From Micromonospora costi (GTDB lineage Bacteria > Actinomycetota > Actinomycetes > Mycobacteriales > Micromonosporaceae), in NCBI RefSeq assembly GCF_003626655.1, contig NZ_RBAN01000005.1, positions 1 through 64,000 of the forward strand: 64,000 bases of DNA, in the 5' to 3' direction. Positions 25,367 to 33,795 of this stretch are shown piece by piece (position 1 is the first letter of the stretch; every line of letters starts with the position of its first letter). The notes beneath the pieces were generated by a model, which had not been told where the DNA came from, searched no databases, and was given only the letters and a program-made list of their open reading frames with translations. Position numbers and translations under genes: made by a program.

Positions 25367-26182
25367 ATGGCTGGTGTGATCGACGACGGCGAGGCGAAGC
25401 CGGCGACCGCGGCCAGGATCTACGACTACTACCTCGGCGGCACGTACAACTTCCCTGCCGACCGGGAGGCCGCCCAGGCGATGCTTCAGGTGCTGCCGTT
25501 GGGGCCGCAACTCGCCCGCACCAACCGGGCGTTCCTGCGGCGCGCCGTGCGGTTCCTCGCCGAGTCCGGGGTGCGCCAGTTCCTCGACGTGGGCTCGGGG
25601 ATCCCGACCGAGGGCAACGTCCACGAGATCGTCCAGCGGATCAACCCGGACGCCCGCGTGGTCTACGTGGACATCGACCCGGTGGCGGTGGCGGAGAGCC
25701 TGGAACTGCTCGAGGGCAACGAGGGGGCCACGGCCGTCCGGGGTGACCTGCGTGATCCGCAGTCCATCCTGTCGCACCCGCAGGTCACGGCGCTGCTCGA
25801 CTTCGACCAGCCGATCGGGCTGCTGCTGGGCGCGGTGCTGCACTTCGTGCCCGACGACGACCTCGCGTACGACGCCGTGGGGCAGTTGCGGGCGGCTCTC
25901 GCGCCCGGGAGCTACCTGCTCGTGTCGCACGCGACGGCGGACGAGGCGCCTCACGACCAGGGCGAGCTGGACGTGGCCCACGACATCTACCGGCGCAAGA
26001 CCGCCACACCGCTGGGCCTGCGCAGCCGTGCCCAGGTGGAGCGGTTCTTCACCGGGCTCGACCTCGTGGAGCCGGGCCTGGTGTGGATGCCGCTGTGGCG
26101 GCCCGCCCCGGACGACCCGCAGTACTTCGCCGACGACCCCAAGCTCAGCTCCGGGCTCGCGGGCGTCGGACGAATCCCGTAA
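25367..26182 (+). CDS. DUF574 (SAV2177-type) SAM-dependent methyltransferase
   Basis: The 271-residue protein has the DUF574 features A-R-I-Y-D-Y-Y-L-G-G-T-Y-N-F near residue 17, then Q-F-L-D-V-G-S-G-I-P-T at about 72, V-V-Y-V-D-I-D-P-V-A, and G-L-L-L-G-A-V-L-H-F-V. Members occur in many copies in actinomycetes, typically beside XRE-DUF5753/DUF397 genes, and their substrates are unknown. GGAAGGGGCGG precedes the ATG. It is the middle gene of this regulatory set. Confidence 0.93.
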   Translation: MAGVIDDGEAKPATAARIYDYYLGGTYNFPADREAAQAMLQVLPLGPQLARTNRAFLRRAVRFLAESGVRQFLDVGSGIPTEGNVHEIVQRINPDARVVYVDIDPVAVAESLELLEGNEGATAVRGDLRDPQSILSHPQVTALLDFDQPIGLLLGAVLHFVPDDDLAYDAVGQLRAALAPGSYLLVSHATADEAPHDQGELDVAHDIYRRKTATPLGLRSRAQVERFFTGLDLVEPGLVWMPLWRPAPDDPQYFADDPKLSSGLAGVGRIP

Positions 26183-26198
26183 TCGAGCGGCTCGACAA

Positions 26199-26234
26199 GC
26201 CAGAGCCCGCCGGCGGAGCCCGGCGGGCTCTGGC
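26199..26234. terminator. Bidirectional terminator between DUF574 and DUF397 genes
   Basis: CCAGAGCCCGCCG (26200-26212) pairs perfectly with CGGCGGGCTCTGG (26221-26233), extended by one G-C pair on the outside. The loop is 8 bases. It lies between convergent stop codons. Confidence 0.7.
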
Positions 26235-26282
26235 CCGCTCGTCGTCGCGGTCGTGCGGGCGACCGCCTTCGTGTCGCGCCTG

Positions 26283-26486
26283 TCAGCCCAGAAGCTTGTC
26301 GAACTCTCCCCGCTTGGCGCCGTAGAGGAACGAGTCCCACTCCTCCACGGTGAACCGCACGATGCCAGCCGCCGGGTTCTTGCTGTTGCGGACCTCGATC
26401 AGCTCCGCGTTACGGCGAGCTTCGACGCAACTGCCCCCGTTGCCCGTCGACCTGCTGGACATCATCCACCCGTTGCTGTCAGGCAT
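26283..26486 (-). CDS. DUF397 domain protein
   Basis: The 67-residue protein has the DUF397 core G-N-G-G-S-C-V-E-A near residue 17, V-R-N-S-K-N-P, F-T-V-E-E-W-D-S-F-L. AAGGAGC lies 6 bases before the ATG. It is convergent with the XRE-DUF574 pair. This differs from the usual same-strand layout but gives the complete set of a WhiJ-type system. Confidence 0.9.
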   Translation of the reverse strand: MPDSNGWMMSSRSTGNGGSCVEARRNAELIEVRNSKNPAAGIVRFTVEEWDSFLYGAKRGEFDKLLG

Positions 26487-26828
26487 CAGTAGCTCCTTTG
26501 TAGACGGCCCGCGCCGGCCGCTCTCCGAATCTGAGGGGTTTGCCTCTGCGCGATCACAGACGAGTCAATCACGGACTGTAATCAGCCGAGCGCAACAGCG
26601 AGAGTCGGATAGGCGTCTTTCCGCAGTACACCGGCCATGCTCCGATCCTCGCGCCCTGGACGCGCGCCTTCATCGAAGATCGCGTCGCACGCAGAGTAAC
26701 TGATGACCGCATCCCTGCACGAGTTCACCGTGACATCTTGTCTGCGTGAAATCTTGCACGATGACGTTCGCACTGCCATGCTCGTCGGAGCAGTAGCCAC
26801 AGTGGATCCGGCAGATCGGAGGGCGATG

Positions 26829-27161
26829 ATGTCCGCGCCACCGCTGAGCCCGCACGAACACGCGAGGGCGGTCCCGGTTCCGCCAGAAGGGTTCGGTGAG
26901 GGAGACCGCGTCTGGGTACGACGCGACGGCTCCTGGCGTCCCGGCGTCATCCTGTGCTCCAACAGGTCCGCTGCCACGCTGCGGTACCGCCCGGCGGAGA
27001 CCGTCGGCACCGCGGTGGACACGGTGACCGCGAACAGCCTCCGTCCGCGCCACGACGACGACCCCTACCTCGACAACGTCCCGGCGGCCGATCCCGACCG
27101 TCCGGCGCCGGCTCTCGCGACCCGGAGCCACCCCGGAACGGTCGCGGGTCTCGCTAGCTGA
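26829..27161 (+). CDS. Hypothetical protein with SH3-like N-terminal part
   Basis: The 110-residue protein contains E-G-D-R-V-W-V-R-R-D-G-S-W-R-P-G-V-I-L and T-L-R-Y-R-P-A-E, a small beta-barrel-type pattern such as an SH3 or Tudor-like fold, then an Asp/Pro-rich tail. GGAGGG at 26818-26823 fits the ATG at 26829 better than the adjacent ATG at 26826. The function is unknown. It may be a nucleic-acid or protein-binding module. Confidence 0.65.
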   Translation: MSAPPLSPHEHARAVPVPPEGFGEGDRVWVRRDGSWRPGVILCSNRSAATLRYRPAETVGTAVDTVTANSLRPRHDDDPYLDNVPAADPDRPAPALATRSHPGTVAGLAS

Positions 27162-27173
27162 TCCCCCGGACCG

Positions 27174-28259
27174 TCAGGTGACCGGAACGGCGGCGGACAC
27201 CTCGGCGATCAGCGTCCGTACGTCGTCACCCCAGTGCGACGCGATCACCAGATCACGCGCGGGGTCGACCCAGAGCAGGTGTCGACCCCCGTTGCCCCGG
27301 GCGCACCGGCCACTGGCCGGGGCGCCGGGCTGCACCCGCTGGGAGTCATTGCGCCACCAGAGGTAGCCGTAGTCGGGGTTCAACTCGCACGGGCTCCAGA
27401 CACGGTCGATCCACTCCGTACTGAGCACCCGCCGTCCCTGCCACCCGCCCCGGCACCGGTACAGCTCGCCGAGCAGCGCGAGGTCCCTTGCGGAGATCCA
27501 CAGACCACCGCCCCAGTGCGCCCCGCCGCTGACCACCGGCACGGGCCTCCCGTCGATCTCGACCACCGAGTCGCGGTAGCCGTGCCAGGACCAGGTCTCG
27601 GTGGCGCCGAGCGGAGCGAGAACCTCCTCGCGCAGCACGTCGGCGAGCGGCCGGCGGAACAGCACCGTCAGGGCCAGGCACAGCAGGTTCACCCGGACGT
27701 CGTTGTAGGCCCACCCCGTGCCGGGCGCGCCCTCACGCTCGAAGCCCTCGCGGCGGCTCTGCGCGTCCACCCGGGTCGGCTTGCCCCACAGCTCGCCGGT
27801 CCACCCACTGGTCTGCTGCAACAGGTGGTGCCAGGTCACACCGTCGAGGCCCAGCCGGTCGAGGAGGGGATGGCGGACCGTGTCGACCACCTCGGCCGCG
27901 GGGTCGAGCAGGCCGCGGTCGAACGCGACACCCGCCACGGTGGCCACGACGCTCTTGGTGCCGCTGAAGAGCATCTCCGTGGCTGTCGCGTCACCCCACT
28001 CGGCGACGATCCGGCCGTGGTGCCGCACGACACCGCTGGCACCGGACCCGGCCAGCAGCGGGCCGGTCGCCTCCCGGTGCGACTCGTCCGCCACCTGGCG
28101 GGACAGGTACTCGGCCATGTCCCCGATGCCGGCGGTCACCCGCCGGCTCTGCCGGTGCGCGGCCGCCCGGACCGCGGCCACGTCGATGCCCGCCCGGGCC
28201 GGCGACCCGCCGGGCCCCGGCGACGGAGGTCGACCGGCATCGTCGTCGTTGACGCTCAC
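27174..28259 (-). CDS. Serine beta-lactamase-family hydrolase
   Basis: The 361-residue protein has the S-x-x-K motif in F-S-G-T-K-S-V-V-A-T-V-A-G near residue 95 and a Y-N-D motif in G-W-A-Y-N-D-V near 175. The fold continues with G-G-G-L-W-I-S-A-R-D-L-A and Y-G-Y-L-W-W. The family holds class C-like esterases and D-amino-acid peptidases, and beta-lactamase activity is not implied. There is no signal peptide, so it is cytoplasmic. The GTG at 28259 lies 8 bases downstream of TAGGGT, which supports a leaderless start. Confidence 0.88.
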   Translation of the reverse strand: MSVNDDDAGRPPSPGPGGSPARAGIDVAAVRAAAHRQSRRVTAGIGDMAEYLSRQVADESHREATGPLLAGSGASGVVRHHGRIVAEWGDATATEMLFSGTKSVVATVAGVAFDRGLLDPAAEVVDTVRHPLLDRLGLDGVTWHHLLQQTSGWTGELWGKPTRVDAQSRREGFEREGAPGTGWAYNDVRVNLLCLALTVLFRRPLADVLREEVLAPLGATETWSWHGYRDSVVEIDGRPVPVVSGGAHWGGGLWISARDLALLGELYRCRGGWQGRRVLSTEWIDRVWSPCELNPDYGYLWWRNDSQRVQPGAPASGRCARGNGGRHLLWVDPARDLVIASHWGDDVRTLIAEVSAAVPVT

Positions 28260-28359
28260 CTCCCCGACCCTAGGCCGCCCGGGTCCGACCCCGGCGGCCC
28301 GACGCCCGCGACCTCGGTCACAGCGGACGCCCGCCGAGACGGTCCCGGTGTACCCGGGG

Positions 28360-29541
28360 CTAGCGCGGCGGCGACGAGTGCTCGGGTGGGCCGCCCCGGG
28401 CACGCCGCGCGTCGGACACGGCGATCGAGGCCAGGACGAGCGCGGGCACGACGGCGACCGCCAGTGGGGGCAGCAGGACCATCGCCGGTGCGCTGGCGGC
28501 CAGCGCGACCACACCGATCACGCGGTCGCGGGAAACGCGACCGAACACCGCGTACTCGAACATGCTCCTCCCGACGAGGAACAGCGCAGGCCCGCCGAGG
28601 ATGACCGTGACCCACGCCGGCGACGTACGCCCGGACGGGTGCGTGATGACGAGTTCGACGGCGACCGCACCGGGGACGATGCCGGCGACCATCAGCAGGT
28701 GTGCGTACAGCGACCAGATGCTGGCGCGGACGGGGTCCCGCGCCGCGCCGATCGCCTCGGCCAGCAGGCCGCCGGCCCGATGGATGTAGATGCGCCACAG
28801 CAGCGCCGTGGTGGCGAACGCGACCACGACCGCGGCGATCCGGCCGGGCCCGATGGGGTTGTCCCGGATGGTCAACCCGGTGACCAGGACGAGCTCGCCA
28901 AGCCCGATGATGAACAGCTGACGGTACCGTTCGGCCAGGTGCTCGCCGGAGATCGCGAACTCCGGACCCTGCATGAACGCGCGACCCAGCCGCGGTGTGG
29001 GGAGGCCCAGCGCGAGAGCCACGTACTCCGCGGCGACCGCCAACGCCCACAGCACGCCCCGCTGGCCGCCGTGCGCGAGGGCGCCCGCGATCCACGGCAC
29101 GGCCGCCAGGCAGTGCCAGAACAGGAGGCGCGCGAAGGCACGCCACGCCGCATGCCCGCGCAGCATGAGCATGGCGAGGACGGTGCGACCGATCTGGGTG
29201 GTGACGAAGGTGACGGCGAAGAACAGTCCCTGCTCGCCGAACGCCTCCGGCGTCACCGCGGCCATCAGCAGCGTGCCGAACATGGTCGCGAGGACGAGCA
29301 GCTGCACCACCGGTTGCTGCGGATCCAGGCGATCGGTGAGCCCCGCCGTCGAGGTCCAGACCGACCACAGGGCGAACAGCAGCACCAGCGTCTGGAAGGC
29401 GCCCCGCCCGCTCAAGTCCGCCGAGAGCCCGGCGGACAGCGCGGCGAGCGCGAACACGAACACGAGGTCGAAGAACAGTTCCAGGAACGTCGCCCGCGGA
29501 TCCTCGGGTCGCCGCAGCAGCGCCGCCGCCCCACCCCTCAT
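28360..29541 (-). CDS. LtrA family membrane protein 1
   Basis: The 393-residue protein has about ten membrane helices and the LtrA hallmark F-L-E-L-F-F-D-L-V-F-V-F-A-L near residue 20, with H-L-A-E-R-Y-R-Q-L-F-I-I-G-L-G-E near 205. LtrA (low-temperature requirement A) is a widespread membrane protein of uncertain biochemistry. It lies about 100 bases upstream of the serine hydrolase on the same strand. A second, more diverged LtrA protein is encoded at 56707. Confidence 0.9.
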   Translation of the reverse strand: MRGGAAALLRRPEDPRATFLELFFDLVFVFALAALSAGLSADLSGRGAFQTLVLLFALWSVWTSTAGLTDRLDPQQPVVQLLVLATMFGTLLMAAVTPEAFGEQGLFFAVTFVTTQIGRTVLAMLMLRGHAAWRAFARLLFWHCLAAVPWIAGALAHGGQRGVLWALAVAAEYVALALGLPTPRLGRAFMQGPEFAISGEHLAERYRQLFIIGLGELVLVTGLTIRDNPIGPGRIAAVVVAFATTALLWRIYIHRAGGLLAEAIGAARDPVRASIWSLYAHLLMVAGIVPGAVAVELVITHPSGRTSPAWVTVILGGPALFLVGRSMFEYAVFGRVSRDRVIGVVALAASAPAMVLLPPLAVAVVPALVLASIAVSDARRARGGPPEHSSPPR

Positions 29542-29659
29542 CCGGTTCGCCCGTTCCTAGCGGTCCTGACTGCCCTTCCGGCAGTCGTACCACAGCGGCG
29601 GCGGTCCGGGACGACGATCCGCCACGGCCGCCGTCGTCACGCCCGCGACGACGGTGCGG

Positions 29660-30022
29660 TCACTCCCGGATCTCCATCTCCGCAACGAGCGTGCCGGCGA
29701 AGCGGTACAGGTGCGTGACCGTGTGGTCGACCAGGATTGCGCCCTCGGAGTCCCGGACGACCTGGTGCACCGTCACCGCGACCCGACCGTCGGCGTCGAC
29801 ACCGAACGCGGTGGGCTCGACCCTCGGGTCGATCTGCGCCCACTGCCGCTGCCAGTAGGCCGCCACGGCGTCGCGCCCCTGCACGATCCCGCCCTCCCAG
29901 CCGTTCGGCCAGCAGACGTCCGCTGCCAGAGCCGCCATCAACGAGGGCAGGTCGCGTGCGTTGAACGCCGCGTAGAGGTCTGTCAGCCGTCGCGTCCGTT
30001 CGGCCAGCTCCGCCGGGGTCAT
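29660..30022 (-). CDS. SnoaL/NTF2-like protein
   Basis: The 120-residue protein has the small cone-shaped NTF2 pattern: R-L-T-D-L-Y-A-A-F-N-A-R-D-L-P-S-L near residue 12, W-P-N-G-W-E-G-G, R-D-A-V-A-A-Y-W-Q-R-Q-W and V-T-H-L-Y-R-F. Catalytic residues of SnoaL cyclases are not evident, so it may be a ligand-binding protein. The start at 30022 is chosen over 30058 by domain length. It is upstream of LtrA on the same strand and divergent from the PP2C-like gene. Confidence 0.82.
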   Translation of the reverse strand: MTPAELAERTRRLTDLYAAFNARDLPSLMAALAADVCWPNGWEGGIVQGRDAVAAYWQRQWAQIDPRVEPTAFGVDADGRVAVTVHQVVRDSEGAILVDHTVTHLYRFAGTLVAEMEIRE

Positions 30023-30119
30023 GCCGCCAGCCTGGGGGAGAAGGCACACCCCGGGCAACCCGCTTCGCGCTCGGCAGACCGGCCGGCGGCGGGCAGGTGG
30101 GCTCCGGAGCGGTGATCGA

Positions 30120-30175
30120 CACGGGTTCCGTGGATGTCGCGGTGTCCGGGTCGGGTGGACACCGCGACTACACGG
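30120..30175. promoter_or_regulatory. Large inverted repeat with alternative pairing in a divergent intergenic region
   Basis: GTCGCGGTGTCC (30136-30147) pairs perfectly with GGACACCGCGAC (30157-30168). The outer arms CCGTG (30128-30132) and CACGG (30171-30175) extend it. CCGTG can instead pair with CACGG at 30120-30124. The element lies between divergent genes, where a terminator would not be expected. Confidence 0.65.
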
Positions 30176-30259
30176 ATGTCGAGTCGATCATCGGTTCGGC
30201 GCGACACCCCCCGGCGGCCGGCGGCCGAGCGCGGGGACGGGTTCGCCGTACCCTGAGCG

Positions 30260-31117
30260 GTGTTCCGACTCCCCGCCGTCGACGGGAGGCCGTGGGTGCA
30301 CGTCAGCATGGCGACCAGCGCCGGCACGCCCGGCCGGCCGAACGAGGACTTCGCCGGCGCGGTGCCCGGCGCCGTCGTGCTGCTGGACGGTGCCGGCATC
30401 CCGGGCACCGAGTCGATCTGCGTACACGGGGTCGCCTGGTACACCCGCCGTCTCGGTGGGGCGCTGCTCGGCCGGCTGTCGCGCGACGACGGCCAACCCC
30501 TCACGGCGATCCTCGCGACCTCGATCGACGAGGTCACCGCCGAGCACAAGGCCACCTGCGACGTCACCCACCCCGCCAGCCCGCAGGCGACGGTGGCGAT
30601 CGTCCGCTCGTACCGGGGCAGCCTGGACCACCTCGTCCTCGCGGACTGCACCGTCGTCCTCGACCCGGTCGGCGGCGGCCCCCAGGTCGTCACCGACGAC
30701 CGTGAGGTCACCAACCGGCGGATCTGCGCGGAGCCCCTGCGGGGCATCGCGAGGGGAACCCCGGCGTACGACCGCGTCCGGGCCGCCTGCTCCGAGGCGC
30801 TACGGGCGCGCCGGAACCAGCCGGGCGGCTACTGGATCGCCAAGGACGACCCACACGCGGCGGAGGAGTCGGTGACCGGCAGCCGGCCCCTCGACGACCT
30901 CACCGGCGTCGCGCTGCTCAGCAACGGCGCGAGCCGCATCGTCAGCCCGTACGGCCTGACCGACTGGCCCGGCGTACTGGAACTGCTCGACGCCCGCGGC
31001 CCGGCCGGCGTCATCCGCCGCGTCCGGGAGGCCGAGGCCCACCCTCGCGCGGCGCCGGACGCTCCGGTGCCCGACGACGCGACGGTTGCCCACTGCACCC
31101 GCCTGGCGTCGTCATGA
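30260..31117 (+). CDS. PP2C-like phosphatase domain protein (diverged)
   Basis: The 285-residue protein has PP2C-type landmarks: R-P-N-E-D-F near residue 30, V-V-L-L-D-G-A-G-I near 40, a hydrophobic core A-T-V-A-I-V-R-S-Y, and a late D-D-L-T-G-V-A-L-L-S-N-G-A where active enzymes usually have S-D-G. The Asp-to-Asn change affects a metal-binding position, so activity is uncertain. The GTG at 30260 lies 6 bases from TACCCT, consistent with a leaderless transcript. An ATG at 30308 is an alternative. Confidence 0.7.
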   Translation: MFRLPAVDGRPWVHVSMATSAGTPGRPNEDFAGAVPGAVVLLDGAGIPGTESICVHGVAWYTRRLGGALLGRLSRDDGQPLTAILATSIDEVTAEHKATCDVTHPASPQATVAIVRSYRGSLDHLVLADCTVVLDPVGGGPQVVTDDREVTNRRICAEPLRGIARGTPAYDRVRAACSEALRARRNQPGGYWIAKDDPHAAEESVTGSRPLDDLTGVALLSNGASRIVSPYGLTDWPGVLELLDARGPAGVIRRVREAEAHPRAAPDAPVPDDATVAHCTRLASS

Positions 31118-31128
31118 ACCGGCGTCGT

Positions 31129-31503
31129 TCAGCGGGCGGCCTTCTTCGTCGCCCGCTTGCGCGGCGGCGTCAACAGGTCGGCGATGTCGGCGATCGCGGA
31201 CGGCACCAGGCGGTAGTACGCCCAGACACCGCGCTTCTCGCGCTCGAGCAGACCGGCCTCGGTGAGGATCCGGAGGTGATGGCTCACGGTCGGCTGGGAG
31301 AGCCCCAGCGGCTCGGTCAGGTCGGTCACGGACGCCTCACCCGCCGGATTGGACTGGATGAGGCTGAGCAGACGTAGCCTGGCCGGGTCGGCGAACGCCT
31401 TGAGCACGCCAGCGAGCCGCTCGGCGTCGGCGCGCTTGATCGGCTCGCCAGCAAGCGGCGACACAACAGGCATAGCAGTTTTCGCAGGTCCCACGTCTTC
31501 CAT
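31129..31503 (-). CDS. ArsR/SmtB family transcriptional regulator lacking the usual metal-binding Cys motif
   Basis: The 124-residue protein has the ArsR winged helix: L-A-G-V-L-K-A-F-A-D-P-A-R-L-R-L-L-S-L, then L-G-L-S-Q-P-T-V-S-H-H-L-R-I-L and the wing K-R-G-V-W-A-Y-Y-R-L. In arsenic- and cadmium-sensing relatives the segment before the recognition helix reads A-C-V-C-D-L. Here it is A-S-V-T-D-L, so both cysteines are absent. A different ligand is likely. The C-terminus is basic (R-K-R-A-T-K-K). It is convergent with the PP2C-like gene. The 263-base stretch upstream, to the secreted protein at 31767, holds no gene. Confidence 0.88.
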   Translation of the reverse strand: MEDVGPAKTAMPVVSPLAGEPIKRADAERLAGVLKAFADPARLRLLSLIQSNPAGEASVTDLTEPLGLSQPTVSHHLRILTEAGLLEREKRGVWAYYRLVPSAIADIADLLTPPRKRATKKAAR

Positions 31504-31766
31504 CGTTACACATCGCCCTGAGCCGGCTGGCAGAACCCGGGTGAGTACCCCGGATGGCGGTCGTGCTCGGGCACGGCGGACCGCCGAACCGAACCGACGC
31601 GGGGCCGCGGAAGTAGGGCATCGGCGCGCGGCCGGGCCGTCGACATCCCGCACACCACCGTTTCCCCACCGCCGAGACGAGTGACACCGTGGACCGATCT
31701 TGACGCCCGGCCGCGAACGTGGAAATGTCGATGATCTTGGAATGGTGTGGTGATGGGGGAGGGGAC

Positions 31767-32927
31767 ATGCGCCGGAGCCGCGTCCGTGGAGGTCTCGTCG
31801 CACTGCTCGTCGGCTCGACGGCGGCGGTGATCGGGCCGGCCGCCGGGGCGAACGCCAGCACCGCGGCCGGCGACGGCTGTGGGCCGGTCGTGACGGCCGC
31901 CCGGCCGGCGGTCGGACTTCAGCAGAAGTGGGCGCACTTCGGAGACGGCGCCGGCGAGGGGGAGTGGGCCGGTGGCGACGGCACCTACTCGACGCCACTG
32001 CCGGACGGCCGCACCGCGTGGCTGTTCAACGACACGTTCCTGGGCCCCGTGGGCCCCGGCCGGAGCATCACGCCGCACGCCCCGGTGCACAACACGATCG
32101 TGACGGCGCACGGCCGCAGCCAACGGCCGACCCAGACCATCCTGCGCGGGACCTCGGCGAGCCCGCTCCCGATCGTCGGCCCGGCCGGCACCGACGATCC
32201 GTGGTACTGGAACGGTGACGGCATCGTCGACGACGGCAAGCTGTACGTCTTCGAGTTCCAGCAGCGGGCCGCCGGCGAGGGCCACTTCGGCTTCGAGTGG
32301 ATCGGGACGGACCTCGCGTCCCTGTCGTTGCCGGATCTGCGCCTGCAGCACGTGGCCCCCACGTACGACGGCCACGGCATCCAGTGGGGCGTGGAGCTTC
32401 TCCGCGTGGACGACTACATCTACATCTACGGCACGGGGTCGCAGTGGCCGGGCAAGCAGGCGCACGTCGCGCGCGCCCGGGCCGGTCACCTCGACGGCGC
32501 CTGGGAGTTCTACACGGGCAGCGGGTGGTCCCCGGACGAGGGTGACTCCGCCGCGATCCTGGAGGACGTCGGTTCGTCGTACGGCGTCGCGCAGGTGCAG
32601 GGCCGGTACGTCCTGGTCACCACGGACAGCTACCTCGGCTCCGAGATCTACGTCCACACGGCGTCGACGCCGTTCGGTTTCTCCGGTACCGAGCGGGTGC
32701 AGGTCTACGACACGCCGGAGGGGCAACCCGCGTACGACGCCGACGCGGCGGGCGACATCTACACCTACAACGTGGCCGTGCACCCGACGTTGAGCACCGG
32801 GAACAGCCTCGTCGTCTCGTACAACGTCAACAGCACGAGCATCGCGGACCTGTACGGAGACATCAGCAACAACCGCGCCCGGTATCTGGACCTGCCCTTC
32901 ACGTCCGGAGACAGCCCCTGCCGCTAG
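31767..32927 (+). CDS. Secreted five-bladed beta-propeller-like protein
   Basis: The 386-residue protein has a clear signal peptide (R-R-S-R-V-R, hydrophobic run, cleavage near A-N-A-S). The remainder resembles DUF4185 or glycosidase-like propellers: G-D-G-T-Y-S-T-P-L-P-D-G-R, W-L-F-N-D-T-F-L-G-P and Y-W-N-G-D-G-I-V-D-D-G-K-L-Y-V-F. A carbohydrate-related extracellular function is likely but the substrate is unknown. GGGGGAGGGG precedes the ATG. Confidence 0.8.
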   Translation: MRRSRVRGGLVALLVGSTAAVIGPAAGANASTAAGDGCGPVVTAARPAVGLQQKWAHFGDGAGEGEWAGGDGTYSTPLPDGRTAWLFNDTFLGPVGPGRSITPHAPVHNTIVTAHGRSQRPTQTILRGTSASPLPIVGPAGTDDPWYWNGDGIVDDGKLYVFEFQQRAAGEGHFGFEWIGTDLASLSLPDLRLQHVAPTYDGHGIQWGVELLRVDDYIYIYGTGSQWPGKQAHVARARAGHLDGAWEFYTGSGWSPDEGDSAAILEDVGSSYGVAQVQGRYVLVTTDSYLGSEIYVHTASTPFGFSGTERVQVYDTPEGQPAYDADAAGDIYTYNVAVHPTLSTGNSLVVSYNVNSTSIADLYGDISNNRARYLDLPFTSGDSPCR

Positions 32928-32955
32928 CCCTCGCCCAGGCGGGGGAGAGCAGGGT

Positions 32956-33711
32956 TCACAGCCAGGGCGGTGGGCCCTCGAAGGCCAGGGCGTGCACGTC
33001 GAACAGGACGGCCGCCTCCACGCCCAGCGCCGGCCCGCCCTGGCGGGCCGCCCACGTGAGCATCGGCCCGGGTTCGGGCCCCGCCACGCCCAGGCCCCGG
33101 GTGTACTCGGCGTGCGCCTCGAGCGAGGCGATGCCCCGTCGCAGCGGCTCGCCGGTGACGTCCACGCCGTGCGTGGGCCGCTCCGCGCCCGCGAAGCACA
33201 CGTAGCGCACCCCGCCCCAGGGCGGCAACCCCTCGTCCACCAGCTCGGGGAAGATCCACCGGTTGCCCGCGTCGCGGGCGGCGTCCAGCGTGGCCAGCCC
33301 CACGGCCCGGTGGTCGGCCTGGTTGGTCATGCCGCCCACCATGCGGACGGTGAACGCCCCCGAGACGATGACCTCGGGCCGGTGCCTCCGGATCGCGCGC
33401 ACGATGTCGCGGCGCAGGTCGGGACCGTACTCGACAACCCCGTCGCGGTGGTCGAGGAACTCCACGACATCCACGCCGACCTCCCGGGCCCCGGCGCGTT
33501 CCTCCTCCTCGCGCAACGGCGCCGCCCGGTCCGGGTGCAGGCCGTCGATCCCCGCCTCGCCCCGGGTGGCCAGCAGGTAGGTGACCTGCTTGCCCTGGGC
33601 CGTCCAGCGGGCGATCGCCGAGGCGGCGCCGTACTCGATGTCGTCGGGGTGCGCGGCCACCGCGAGGCAGCGCTCCCAGTCCTCCGGCAGTGCCGGGAGA
33701 AGCCCGTCCAC
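32956..33711 (-). CDS. PIG-L family deacetylase
   Basis: The 251-residue protein has the zinc motif A-A-H-P-D-D-I-E near residue 20 and a second motif A-D-H-R-A-V-G near 138, as in LmbE/MshB-type N-acetylglucosamine deacetylases. Candidate roles include mycothiol-related, glycan or small-molecule deacetylation. The GTG at 33711 lies 8 bases after TACGGT (33724-33719), the same leaderless geometry seen elsewhere in the window. It is divergent from the HSL-type hydrolase. Confidence 0.88.
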   Translation of the reverse strand: MDGLLPALPEDWERCLAVAAHPDDIEYGAASAIARWTAQGKQVTYLLATRGEAGIDGLHPDRAAPLREEEERAGAREVGVDVVEFLDHRDGVVEYGPDLRRDIVRAIRRHRPEVIVSGAFTVRMVGGMTNQADHRAVGLATLDAARDAGNRWIFPELVDEGLPPWGGVRYVCFAGAERPTHGVDVTGEPLRRGIASLEAHAEYTRGLGVAGPEPGPMLTWAARQGGPALGVEAAVLFDVHALAFEGPPPWL

Positions 33712-33795
33712 AGCCCACACCGTAGCCACCTCCGCGCCGGTCCGACACCGCCGAGCGGGCACGTGGGCGACCGCCGTGCGGGCGATACTGGGCGG

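Noticed and set aside
28316..28344. GGTCACA followed by GGTC on the plus strand, similar to the ECF41 element
   Set aside because: The spacer is 18 bases and no plus-strand gene follows. It shows that chance matches occur in this GC-rich sequence and is a caution for the regulon claim.
32929..32950. Weak GC inverted repeat between the secreted propeller and PIG-L genes
   Set aside because: The arms contain mismatches and the symmetry is not better than expected at this GC content.
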